From NCBI GenBank assembly GCA_964585545.1, contig CAZPDT010000034.1, positions 1-11,897 on the forward strand: a stretch of 11,897 bases of DNA, read 5' to 3'. The translations under genes were made by a program, and so were the position numbers. How positions within the stretch are numbered: position 1 is the first letter of the stretch; each line of letters begins with the position of its first letter. Shown piece after piece: positions 1 to 6,792 of the stretch. This stretch comes from Brumimicrobium sp964585545 (GTDB lineage: Bacteria > Bacteroidota > Bacteroidia > Flavobacteriales_D > Crocinitomicaceae). The notes beneath the pieces were generated by a model, which saw nothing but the letters and a program-made list of their open reading frames with translations, was not told where the DNA came from and ran no database searches.

Positions 1-53
1 GCAGGACTATCAATAAATAAAAGTTAAATCTGTAAACTTTTTTTAGGACGGGT

Positions 54-202
54 CATTGCTCACCGTGAGGTTTGGACTGACCCGGAACGAAGTGGAGAGC
101 ATGACCGAAAGGAGTAACGAAGCAGGACTACAAAGCTCGGTACTGACCCCACGACAAGCTCTGGGTAAACCAAGCAGGAGCCGTCTACTCGGCTGAGCAA
201 TG
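54..202. repeat. Long imperfect hairpin (attC-like or REP/MITE-like) after the DUF523 gene
   Basis: The outer arms are 54-65 (CATTGCTCACCG) and 190-202 (CGGCTGAGCAATG). They pair perfectly except for one extra G in the right arm. Further nested pairings continue inward: 69-73 with 167-171, 80-83 with 163-166, 96-100 with 158-162, and 104-108 with 137-141, leaving a loop of about 28 nt. The right arm touches the stop codon of the minus-strand gene (203-205). A long, interrupted, self-complementary element directly after a gene, with one extrahelical base near the end of the stem, is how integron attC sites are built. The canonical terminal GTTRRRY is degenerate here (GGTGAGC on the minus strand), so a REP-like repeat, small MITE or structured terminator remains possible. 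The fold is seen directly; the attC reading is inference. Confidence 0.5.
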
Positions 203-823
203 TTATTTCTTAAAATATTCTCGATACCAATCTGTCTCATTATGGTCGATAGCTGTTTTGTCAGGTAAATGTTCGGGGTTTATTTTAGTCAAAAGAATGT
301 CCAATGACTTAAAATCTCTTTGACTAATTATCTTGAACCCGTTTCTCGACAACATTTCGGCACATACTCCCATACCAATTTGATATTGTGGGTTTTGAGA
401 GAGTCTATGGCCTTTATAGATCACTTGGCTTCCGCATGCTGCACTTACATCCATCATTATCGCTATTTCAATATTGTTTTCTTGTGCGATTTGAAGCATT
501 TTTTTTGCTGCATGGAGCATACCTTCGGTTATATCTTTGCCTGTTTCTGTAATTACAGAAGCCTTTCCGTCCAATACATCAGCACCATTTCCACCACTTA
601 TATCTGGGATTTCTCGTGGAGTGCCAAACGAATAATTTTCTGGACAGAATGACGTGATTTGGACATTGGAGAATGTCGTCAAGTTTTTTATATGAGGATA
701 GTCCCCATAGCTACTACCGTCCGCACCACATAAAGTTCCAATTAAACAAGAACTGACCAATACTCTAAGCGGGTCATTTTCTGTTGGGGTTCGAAGCGAT
801 TTTATATATTCTTTATCTGTCAT
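203..823 (-). CDS. DUF523-family protein, TudS-like (putative Fe-S thiouracil desulfidase)
   Basis: This 206-aa protein is a complete DUF523 (YbbK-type) protein. The family pattern is visible in order: VLVSSCLIG near residues 21-29, FCPE at 59-62, TPREIP at 68-73, GGNGADVL at 77-84, AACGS at 128-132 and YKGHR at 136-140. Cys26, Cys60 and Cys130 match the three cysteines that hold the [4Fe-4S] cluster in TudS, a DUF523 enzyme that removes sulfur from thiouracil. Desulfidase activity here is inferred, since most family members are uncharacterised. The ATG has no Shine-Dalgarno. It sits 11 nt after a GTTGGGC core (835-841), and the stop codon abuts a long hairpin. The gene stands alone and has no functional link to its neighbours, which fits a cassette-borne or otherwise acquired gene. 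Family assignment is firm; substrate is not known. Confidence 0.85.
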   Translation of the reverse strand: MTDKEYIKSLRTPTENDPLRVLVSSCLIGTLCGADGSSYGDYPHIKNLTTFSNVQITSFCPENYSFGTPREIPDISGGNGADVLDGKASVITETGKDITEGMLHAAKKMLQIAQENNIEIAIMMDVSAACGSQVIYKGHRLSQNPQYQIGMGVCAEMLSRNGFKIISQRDFKSLDILLTKINPEHLPDKTAIDHNETDWYREYFKK

Positions 824-834
824 TTTTTAATGTT

Positions 835-841
835 GCCCAAC
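835..841 (-). other. Integron-type core site GTTGGGC upstream of the DUF523 gene
   Basis: Read on the minus strand, the sequence GTTGGGC matches the GTTRRRY core at which integron cassettes join. It lies 11 nt before the ATG at 823, a typical spacing for the first gene of a cassette. The surrounding plus-strand sequence TTGCCCAACGGAG resembles the sequence just after the gene stop on the minus strand, TTGCTCAGCCGAG (10 of 13 positions agree), so the gene appears bracketed by related boundary sequences. A 7-base motif alone is weak evidence, and I see no full attC arm upstream of it. Confidence 0.35.
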
Positions 842-870
842 GGAGTCTGCGCACAAATCCCATTTTTTAC

Positions 871-1170
871 TCAAATATAACTCATATCAAACAAATAAAC
901 TTCATTTGAGGAAGTCTTATTTCTTGATTTCAATAAATACAGAAATGGTTTTCTTTTATAAAAAGTGGTCAGAAGAGTCTTAAATAGCTTTAAAAAGTAT
1001 GAAAAAATGAGGATAAGCTCTTTTAGCTTGTTTTTTAAGTCTTTTACGCTAAAAATAGACATAAGTCTCCTTAGATTGTAGCAAATCATCATTAAATTGA
1101 CTTCGGACAGTACGTTTTCCTTGTCTTTCATTAAGGTGAAAGTAAAAAGATAAAGCTTCCAGAACTTCAA
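871..1170 (-). pseudogene. C-terminal remnant of a DDE transposase (IS1182/IS4-like)
   Basis: This open stretch of about 99 codons reads FTFTLMKDKENVLSEVNLM followed by MICYNLRRLMSIFSVKDLK. That pattern (KxKExVxxEVxLxxxCYNLRRxMxIxxVxxLxxKL) is typical of the extreme C-terminus of IS1182-type and related DDE transposases in Bacteroidota. Full-length proteins of this kind run to several hundred residues, and no DDE catalytic core is present. A stop codon lies just 5' of the TTG that opens the frame, and only about the last third is transposase-like, so this is a decayed fragment. Likely homology runs from about 1150 down to 1030. Downstream residues are Lys/Phe/Leu-rich and poorly conserved, as in the tails of such proteins. 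The exact IS family cannot be fixed by eye. Confidence 0.55.
872..879 (-). promoter_or_regulatory. Candidate -7 promoter box (TATATTTG) upstream of the DUF523 gene
   Basis: TATATTTG on the minus strand is an exact TAnnTTTG match, the Bacteroidota -7 element. It overlaps the end of the transposase remnant and would give a leader of roughly 40 nt for the DUF523 gene. No -33 TTG is seen at the expected spacing, and the motif is common by chance in AT-rich DNA. Confidence 0.25.
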
Positions 1171-1425
1171 AAGCTATTGAATGAAAAGAATCCAAGCATT
1201 AAACAATTGATACCCAATTTGAGGTGGATTCATAATGCTTTAAAATATAATAATATATTGATAATCATTTAATTATGGTTGATGGTGATTGAATGCAATG
1301 AATAATGTGGCTTAATCGGCTACGAGTTATTATATTTATAAAAATTTTCTAAGACTGAAAATAAGTATCCTTTTATAACATTATTTATAATGGAAACGGA
1401 GGGTTAATTTTAATGCAACATTAAT
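1171..1425. other. AT-rich gene-free stretch upstream of the sulfatase gene
   Basis: No intact gene is visible between the transposase remnant and the sulfatase start. The plus strand holds a short open frame from 1135 to 1272 without a convincing start codon. Its sequence is protein-like (LPELQKLLNEKNPSIKQLIP) and may be a degraded fragment of an unidentified gene. The last 30 nt before the sulfatase contain GGAGGG at 1398-1403 and a three-codon frame, ATG-CAA-CAT-TAA, at 1413-1424. No clear TAnnTTTG promoter box was found for the plus strand. Confidence 0.4.
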
Positions 1426-3369
1426 ATGGAAAACACCAAAAGTAAAAATGGTTTTAAGCTTCATAATATTAAAATCATTTTAAAAATTTATGTACTTGTT
1501 TTGGTTGTGTTTACTTTGTTTCGAGTGGTTTTGTTTATAACTCAAGCGGGAAAATTGGGTGCTTCTTCTGGCTTTGGTGATATATTACAGGCCTTTTTTA
1601 TGGGGGTGAGATTTGATACCGTTATTGCTGGTTATATCCTGTTTTTGACCTTTATTCTTGTTTCGATTCGTTATCTGGCCAATATCCATTCTTCTTTTTT
1701 AAATGGGATTATTTTTTGGTATACCTATGTGATGTTTGTTTTGACTTTTATAGTGTGTGCAGCTGATATTCCTTTCTTTGATCAATTCTTCTCTAGGTTT
1801 TCTGTAACTGCTTTTGAATGGATTGAAAGTCCTTTATTTGTGATTAAAATGATTTTTCAATCGCCTTCAATGTGGCTGTATTTTATACCTGTTATCCTTT
1901 TTGCATTTTTGTTTTATAAGGGATTAAGAAGGATTTTAAAACCGAAATTTGAAGATAAAAACCAAAAGCAAATACTGCTTGAAACTGTTATTTCTGTTTT
2001 GTTTTTGGGTGTTATTTTCTTAGGCATAAGAGGTCGGATTGATGAAAAATCGCCAATTAGGATAGGGACAGCATACTTTGGAAATGATCCTTTATTGAAT
2101 AAATTGGGATTGAATCCTAATTTTACGTTCATTAGAAGTTATTTGGAACGTATAAAAAAAAGCAATCAAGCCATTGCGTTAATGCCCGATAAATTAGCAA
2201 TCGCTAAGACTCAAAAATACCTTAATATCAACCCTGTTGATGATAAATATCCATTGTTGCGAAAGATAAAAGGCAATGAAGACTCAGCCAAATATAAAAA
2301 TATCGTTCTAGTTTTAATGGAAGGAATGACCGCTTCAAATATGAATAGGCACGGAAATCACAACAACCTTACTCCCTTCTTAGACAGTATTAGTCATGAG
2401 GGATATTATTTTGACCATTGCTTTAGTGCTGGCATTCATACATTTAATGGAGTGTACAGTACATTGTTCTCAAACCCTGCATTGTTTCGGCACCATCCTT
2501 TGAAAGGAAGTATTTATGAGAGTCATGGTTTGGCGACTTCTCTTCGCAAGTTGAATTATTCTACGATTTACTTTACAACCCATGATGCTCAATTTGATAA
2601 TATTGAGGGTTTTCTTAGAGGCAATGATTTTGAGAATATTGTGAGCAAGGTAGATTATCCTTCTGATAAAGTCAAGACAACACTTGGTGTGCCAGATGAT
2701 TATATGTTTGAGTATGCGATGCCAATTTTAGATGATTTGGCTGAAAAAGACCAACCTTTTTTGAGTGTGTTTCTGACAGCAAGTAATCATAAACCGTACT
2801 ATTTGCCCGACTATTTCCATACTGAACTGAAGGATGAAGATCAACAAATGATTGCTTATTCCGATTATGCCTTACACAAGTTGATGAAGTTGGCTTCGAA
2901 AAAGGATTGGTTTAACAATACTTTATTTGTATTTATTGCTGATCATGGGGCATTGAGAAAAACAAAATACGATTTATCTGTAGATTATAATCATGTGCCT
3001 CTTATATTTTATGCACCTGGAATGACGAAAGGGAAGACGTTTACTGGGATGGCTGGACAAATCGATGTTTATCCCTCGATTATGGGATTGCTTAATTTGC
3101 CTTATACAAATACAACGTTAGGCATTGATTTGTTTTCAAAAACACGACCTTATATGTATTTTAATGTGGATGATAAAATCGGAGTTATTGATGATGAATG
3201 GTTGTTAATTATAAGAAAAGACAAACAGTTTCTTTCACTTTATAAATACAAAGCTGGTGACGTGAACAATTATGCTGAGAAGGAACCAGAAATTGTTGAA
3301 AAAATGAAGGATTATGCTGAGGCTCAGATGCAAGCCTTTCAATATAAATTAAAGCATAAACTGAAGTAA
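1426..3369 (+). CDS. LTA synthase-family membrane sulfatase (phosphoglycerol/phosphoethanolamine transferase type)
   Basis: This 647-aa protein has five predicted N-terminal membrane helices (about residues 17-39, 62-84, 92-114, 149-167 and 183-201). A periplasmic sulfatase/alkaline-phosphatase-fold domain follows from about residue 290. In that domain Glu299 (LVLMEGM) is the expected metal ligand, Thr339 (GIHTFNG) the likely nucleophile, His455 (SNHKPYY) a substrate or metal residue, and Asp506-His507 (IADHG) the second metal site. This architecture matches LtaS, OpgB and related enzymes, which move phosphoglycerol or phosphoethanolamine from phospholipids onto envelope glycans. A didermic Bacteroidota cell has no classical lipoteichoic acid, so the acceptor is unknown. 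ATG 1426 is the first possible start because an in-frame TAA lies at 1411-1413. It stands alone and converges on pyrF, 61 nt away. Confidence 0.85.
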   Translation: MENTKSKNGFKLHNIKIILKIYVLVLVVFTLFRVVLFITQAGKLGASSGFGDILQAFFMGVRFDTVIAGYILFLTFILVSIRYLANIHSSFLNGIIFWYTYVMFVLTFIVCAADIPFFDQFFSRFSVTAFEWIESPLFVIKMIFQSPSMWLYFIPVILFAFLFYKGLRRILKPKFEDKNQKQILLETVISVLFLGVIFLGIRGRIDEKSPIRIGTAYFGNDPLLNKLGLNPNFTFIRSYLERIKKSNQAIALMPDKLAIAKTQKYLNINPVDDKYPLLRKIKGNEDSAKYKNIVLVLMEGMTASNMNRHGNHNNLTPFLDSISHEGYYFDHCFSAGIHTFNGVYSTLFSNPALFRHHPLKGSIYESHGLATSLRKLNYSTIYFTTHDAQFDNIEGFLRGNDFENIVSKVDYPSDKVKTTLGVPDDYMFEYAMPILDDLAEKDQPFLSVFLTASNHKPYYLPDYFHTELKDEDQQMIAYSDYALHKLMKLASKKDWFNNTLFVFIADHGALRKTKYDLSVDYNHVPLIFYAPGMTKGKTFTGMAGQIDVYPSIMGLLNLPYTNTTLGIDLFSKTRPYMYFNVDDKIGVIDDEWLLIIRKDKQFLSLYKYKAGDVNNYAEKEPEIVEKMKDYAEAQMQAFQYKLKHKLK

Positions 3370-3403
3370 AGACTTTTTTTGGCAACCTGCGTCTTGTTTT
3401 TTT
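3369..3403 (+). terminator. Weak candidate terminator after the sulfatase gene
   Basis: AAGAC (3369-3373) and GTCTT (3391-3395) form a 5-bp inverted repeat with a 17-nt loop, followed by a G and seven T residues (3397-3403). The stem is short and the loop long, so this is only suggestive. Nothing clearer is seen in the 61-nt gap shared with the convergent pyrF gene. Confidence 0.2.
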
Positions 3404-3430
3404 GTAATGTATCGGGTTAACTCAATAGAA

Positions 3431-4252
3431 TCAAACAAAGTTTCGCGCCACTAAAATCTTCTTCATCTGCATTTGAATTTCCTTTGCTTTTGTTCCCGCT
3501 TTTTCTGCAAAGTCTTCTTCACTCGAAGCATAAATAATTCCACGAGAAGAATTGACCAACAATCCGCAATCTTCATTCCAGCCATAATGAGAGGTATCTT
3601 CTAAACTGCCCCCTTGCGCTCCCAATCCAGGGACTAAAAAAAAGTTGTTTGGAGCTAATTTTCTTACAGAACCCATACTTTCAGATCGGGTTGCTCCAAC
3701 AACGTACATGAGGTTATTGGCATTTCCCCACTTTGAGGTTATTTTGAGTACACGTTCGTAAAGTTTTTCACCATTCAAATCCGTCATGAATTGAAAGTCT
3801 AATGCTCCTTTATTCGAAGTTAATGCCAAGATAATTACCCATTTGTCTTTGTATTCTAGAAATGGCGTGATGGAATCTTCTCCCATGTATGGGGCGATTG
3901 TAACGGCATCAAAGTCCATAAATTCAAAAAAGGTCTTTGCGTAATACCGAGAAGTATTTCCGATGTCACCACGTTTTGCATCAGCAATAGTGAATTTGTC
4001 TTTGGGGATATAATCAATAGTTTTTTTTAATGATGCCCATCCTTTTGGGCCTAAACATTCATAAAAAGCAATATTGGGTTTGTATGCAACACAATAGGCC
4101 TTTGTGGCATCGATAATTGCTTTATTAAATGCAAAAATAGGGTCTTCCATTTTTAATAAATGCTTAGGAATACGGTCTATATCAGTGTCTAATCCAACAC
4201 AAAGGAAAGATTGCTTTGATTTTATTTGAGAAATAAGTTGTTCTTTATTCAT
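3431..4252 (-). CDS. pyrF: Orotidine 5'-phosphate decarboxylase, type 2
   Basis: PyrF decarboxylates OMP to UMP, the last step of de novo pyrimidine synthesis, in the cytoplasm. The 273-aa length and the motif TIADAKRGDIGNTSRYYAK mark the type 2 (longer) subfamily found in Bacteroidota, actinobacteria and myxobacteria, rather than the roughly 240-aa enterobacterial type. Lys58 (YKPN), Asp91, Lys93 and Asp96 form the expected catalytic Lys-Asp-Lys-Asp array. FLCVGLDTD at the N-terminus and LLVNSSRGIIYAS near residues 231-243 fit the substrate phosphate-binding parts of the barrel. It is the last gene of a minus-strand series purM-prfA-pyrF and lies 60 nt after prfA, so it is probably co-transcribed. 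No separate promoter motif was seen in that gap. The assignment is firm. Confidence 0.95.
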   Translation of the reverse strand: MNKEQLISQIKSKQSFLCVGLDTDIDRIPKHLLKMEDPIFAFNKAIIDATKAYCVAYKPNIAFYECLGPKGWASLKKTIDYIPKDKFTIADAKRGDIGNTSRYYAKTFFEFMDFDAVTIAPYMGEDSITPFLEYKDKWVIILALTSNKGALDFQFMTDLNGEKLYERVLKITSKWGNANNLMYVVGATRSESMGSVRKLAPNNFFLVPGLGAQGGSLEDTSHYGWNEDCGLLVNSSRGIIYASSEEDFAEKAGTKAKEIQMQMKKILVARNFV

Positions 4253-4312
4253 GGTGCATTTTTTTAGAACGTCATTTTGTGCCGTTGAAGGTTTAATAAG
4301 AGATATAAAAGG

Positions 4313-5401
4313 TTATGATTCTTCTGCTTGACCTTTTAATTTTTCGGCATTTTCAGCCATTTTAAGTGCATCAATCATTTCTTGAATATCTCCGTTGATG
4401 AAGGAAGAAAGATTATACATTGTTTTGTTTATGCGGTGATCTGTAATTCTCCCTTGTGGATAATTATAAGTTCGTATTTTTGCTGATCGGTCACCTGAAG
4501 AGACTATAGATTTTCGTTTTTGTGCCCTTTCATCCTGAACTCTTTCCAGTTCAATATTGTATAAACGGGAACGCAGTACCGACAATGCTTTGTCATAATT
4601 TTTGTGTTGTGATCGTCCATCTTGACATTCTACAACAATTCCAGTAGGTTCATGGGTTAGCCGAATGGCAGAGTCAGTTTTATTAACATGTTGACCACCT
4701 GCTCCAGAGGCCCGAAATGTGTCTCGACGTACATCACCCATATTGAGTTCGACATCAACCTCCTCTGCCTCAGGTAAAACGGCAACTGTAATTGCAGAAG
4801 TGTGAACACGGCCTTGAGATTCTGTATCAGGGACTCTTTGAACGCGGTGAACACCCGACTCGAACTTCATTGTTCCATAAACCCCATCTCCTTCTACTTC
4901 CATTGATATTTCTTTCAAGCCAGCTGTACTTCCTTCATGAGAGTTAATGATTTCCGCTTTCCATTTTTTTTCTTTAAAAAACATCATGTACATACGGTAA
5001 ATATCCTCAACAAAAATACAGGCCTCGTCGCCTCCCGTTCCAGCACGTATTTCTATAATCACGTTTTTATCGTCTTCTGGATCCTTAGGAATAAGGATAT
5101 ATTTGATTTCCTCTTCCATTGCTGGACGTTTACTTTCTAATTCATCCAATTCCATTTTTGCCATTTCCCGCATCTCGGGGTCTTTCTCCTCTTCCAATAA
5201 AGCTTTACTGGAGGCGATGTTGTCCAATACATTCTTGTAATCCTGATACACCTTGTCTAACTCTTCTAATTCTTTGTATTCCTTGTTTAATTTGACATAA
5301 CGTTTCATGTCTGAAATAATATCAGGATCGACAATGAGTTTTCCCACCTCCTTAAAACGAAAATGAATGGCCTCTAGTTTTTTTAATAATGAGTTGTCCA
5401 T
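4313..5401 (-). CDS. prfA: Peptide chain release factor 1
   Basis: RF1 recognises UAA and UAG stop codons in the ribosomal A site and triggers release of the finished protein. The 362-aa length is normal. The peptide-release motif GGQ is at residues 235-237 (RASGAGGQHVNKTDSA). The stop-codon-reading tripeptide is Pro191-Asp-Thr193 within HRVQRVPDTESQGRVHTSA. It has the PxT form of RF1, not the SPF form of RF2, although the middle residue is Asp where many RF1s have Ala. The Gln of GGQ is the site usually methylated by PrmC, which is not in this window. Only 15 nt separate it from purM upstream, indicating one transcript. The purM-prfA-pyrF order recurs in Bacteroidota. Confidence 0.96.
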   Translation of the reverse strand: MDNSLLKKLEAIHFRFKEVGKLIVDPDIISDMKRYVKLNKEYKELEELDKVYQDYKNVLDNIASSKALLEEEKDPEMREMAKMELDELESKRPAMEEEIKYILIPKDPEDDKNVIIEIRAGTGGDEACIFVEDIYRMYMMFFKEKKWKAEIINSHEGSTAGLKEISMEVEGDGVYGTMKFESGVHRVQRVPDTESQGRVHTSAITVAVLPEAEEVDVELNMGDVRRDTFRASGAGGQHVNKTDSAIRLTHEPTGIVVECQDGRSQHKNYDKALSVLRSRLYNIELERVQDERAQKRKSIVSSGDRSAKIRTYNYPQGRITDHRINKTMYNLSSFINGDIQEMIDALKMAENAEKLKGQAEES

Positions 5402-5416
5402 ATAAAAACAATAGAT

Positions 5417-6583
5417 TTAATATTCGTAAGTACCGAATTCTGACTGAATCGTAAGTTTCTTTGAGGGAGAAGCTTCAACTCGGCCCACAATTTGTGCATC
5501 AACGTTAAATGCATTAGAAATGGCAATAATATCTGTAGCTATCTCCTCTGGAACATAAATTTCCATCCGGTGTCCCATATTGAAAACTTTATACATTTCT
5601 TTCCAGTCAGTCCCCGATTCTTCATGAATGGTTTTAAATAACGGAGGAATGGGAAAGAGGTTGTCTTTAATAACGTGAAGATGATCAATAAAGTGTAATA
5701 TTTTTGTTTGAGCACCACCACTACAATGCACCATTCCGTGTATATCCTTTCGGTAGTTTTCTAAAACTTTTTTAATGATTGGGGCATACGTTCGGGTTGG
5801 AGAAAGCACCAATTTTCCAGCGTTTAAGGGGCTTTCGTTTACTTCATCTGTTAATTTATAATTTCCACTATACACTAAATCATTGGGGATACTCGAATCA
5901 AAGCTCTCGGGGAATTTTTCAACAAGGTATTTATGAAAAACATCGTGCCGCGCAGAAGTTAATCCATTCGATCCCATGCCCCCATTGTATTCTTTCTCAT
6001 AAGATGCTTGTCCAGAGGAAGAAAGTCCAACAATAACATCACCTTCTTGGATATTGTGGTTCGAAATCACCTCGTCGCGTTTCATTCTACATACAACAGT
6101 TGAATCCACGATGATTGTGCGCACTAAATCTCCAACATCAGCTGTTTCTCCGCCAGTCGCATAAATCCCAATACCCATAGTTCTTAACTCTTCGAGTAAT
6201 TCTTCAGTTCCATTGATTAACGCAGCAATTACTTCGCCATCTACAAGGTTTTTATTGCGACCAATTGTAGAAGACACCAAGATGTTATCTGTTGCACCAA
6301 CACACAATAAATCATCAACATTCATGATTAAAGCGTCTTGAGCAATGCCCTTCCAGACCGAGAAATCGCCTGTTTCTTTCCAATACATATAAGCTAAGGA
6401 GGATTTCGTTCCTGCTCCATCAGCGTGCATGACTATACAATGCTCTTCACTTCCAGAGAGCAGATCGGGAACAATTTTACAGAAGGCTTTTGGGAAAAGA
6501 CCTTTGTCAATATTGGCAATAGCATTGTGCACATCTTCCTTTCCTGCTGAAACGCCTCTTTTATTGTATCGATTGTCTGCCAT
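5417..6583 (-). CDS. purM: Phosphoribosylformylglycinamidine cyclo-ligase (AIR synthase)
   Basis: PurM closes the imidazole ring of aminoimidazole ribonucleotide, using ATP, in step 5 of purine synthesis. The protein has 388 residues, longer than the roughly 345-aa Escherichia coli enzyme and typical of the Bacteroidota form. Recognisable signatures include HADGAGTKSSLAY (residues 53-65), the ATP/metal segment DALIMNVDDLLCVGA (83-97), ATGGETADVGDLVRT, GLSSSGQASYE, and HCSGGAQTKILHF near the C-terminus. The E. coli-type motif GGG...P is replaced by SGGAQ, as seen in this longer subfamily. It is the first gene of the purM-prfA-pyrF run. A perfect TAnnTTTG box lies 25 nt upstream, and the next gene upstream is divergent. 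Confidence 0.93.
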   Translation of the reverse strand: MADNRYNKRGVSAGKEDVHNAIANIDKGLFPKAFCKIVPDLLSGSEEHCIVMHADGAGTKSSLAYMYWKETGDFSVWKGIAQDALIMNVDDLLCVGATDNILVSSTIGRNKNLVDGEVIAALINGTEELLEELRTMGIGIYATGGETADVGDLVRTIIVDSTVVCRMKRDEVISNHNIQEGDVIVGLSSSGQASYEKEYNGGMGSNGLTSARHDVFHKYLVEKFPESFDSSIPNDLVYSGNYKLTDEVNESPLNAGKLVLSPTRTYAPIIKKVLENYRKDIHGMVHCSGGAQTKILHFIDHLHVIKDNLFPIPPLFKTIHEESGTDWKEMYKVFNMGHRMEIYVPEEIATDIIAISNAFNVDAQIVGRVEASPSKKLTIQSEFGTYEY

Positions 6584-6607
6584 GATTTGTAATTACTGAT
6601 AAAAATG

Positions 6608-6615
6608 CAAAGATA
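6608..6615 (-). promoter_or_regulatory. Candidate -7 promoter box (TATCTTTG) for purM-prfA-pyrF
   Basis: The minus strand reads TATCTTTGC, an exact match to the Bacteroidota TAnnTTTG consensus including the common trailing C. It ends 24 nt before the purM ATG, giving an expected leader of about 18 nt. No good -33 TTG is visible. Confidence 0.5.
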
Positions 6616-6779
6616 ATGAAAATTTAAAAGTTGTTGAAGATTGGAGGAAGGTTAACACGAACTATTTGTCTCTTGTAATTTACCGTATTCTGTTGTCTTT
6701 GATGGGTTGCATTTCTCTTTCTTTACAAATAGAAAGAATATTATTTAAAATCATTCTAAGTAAGGCAAAAAAAATATAT

Positions 6780-6787
6780 TATATTTG
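6780..6787 (+). promoter_or_regulatory. Candidate -7 promoter box (TATATTTG) for the response regulator gene
   Basis: The plus strand reads TATATTTGCGGTT directly before ATG 6793. Only five bases separate the box from the start codon, so transcription would begin at or next to the A of ATG, giving a leaderless or nearly leaderless mRNA. No -33 TTG at the usual spacing. Confidence 0.45.
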
Positions 6788-6792
6788 CGGTT

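Noticed and set aside
1..50. Possible start of another cassette or gene beyond the hairpin
   Set aside because: Only 50 AT-rich bases are available, with no start codon context or protein pattern to support a feature.
43..240. Minus-strand open frame of 65 codons across the hairpin
   Set aside because: It overlaps the end of the DUF523 gene in another frame and lies within self-complementary sequence; the translation shows no recognisable protein pattern.
320..652. Plus-strand open frame of 110 codons
   Set aside because: It is antisense to the DUF523 gene, which has clear family motifs; the plus-strand translation is Cys/His/Tyr-rich and unlike any known protein.
3405..3422. TGTAATgtaTCGGGTTAAC resembling TGTAATTCGGGTTAAC on the minus strand at 10372-10355
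   Set aside because: A 10-base identity between two AT-rich spacers is expected several times by chance in a window of this length, and no third copy was seen.
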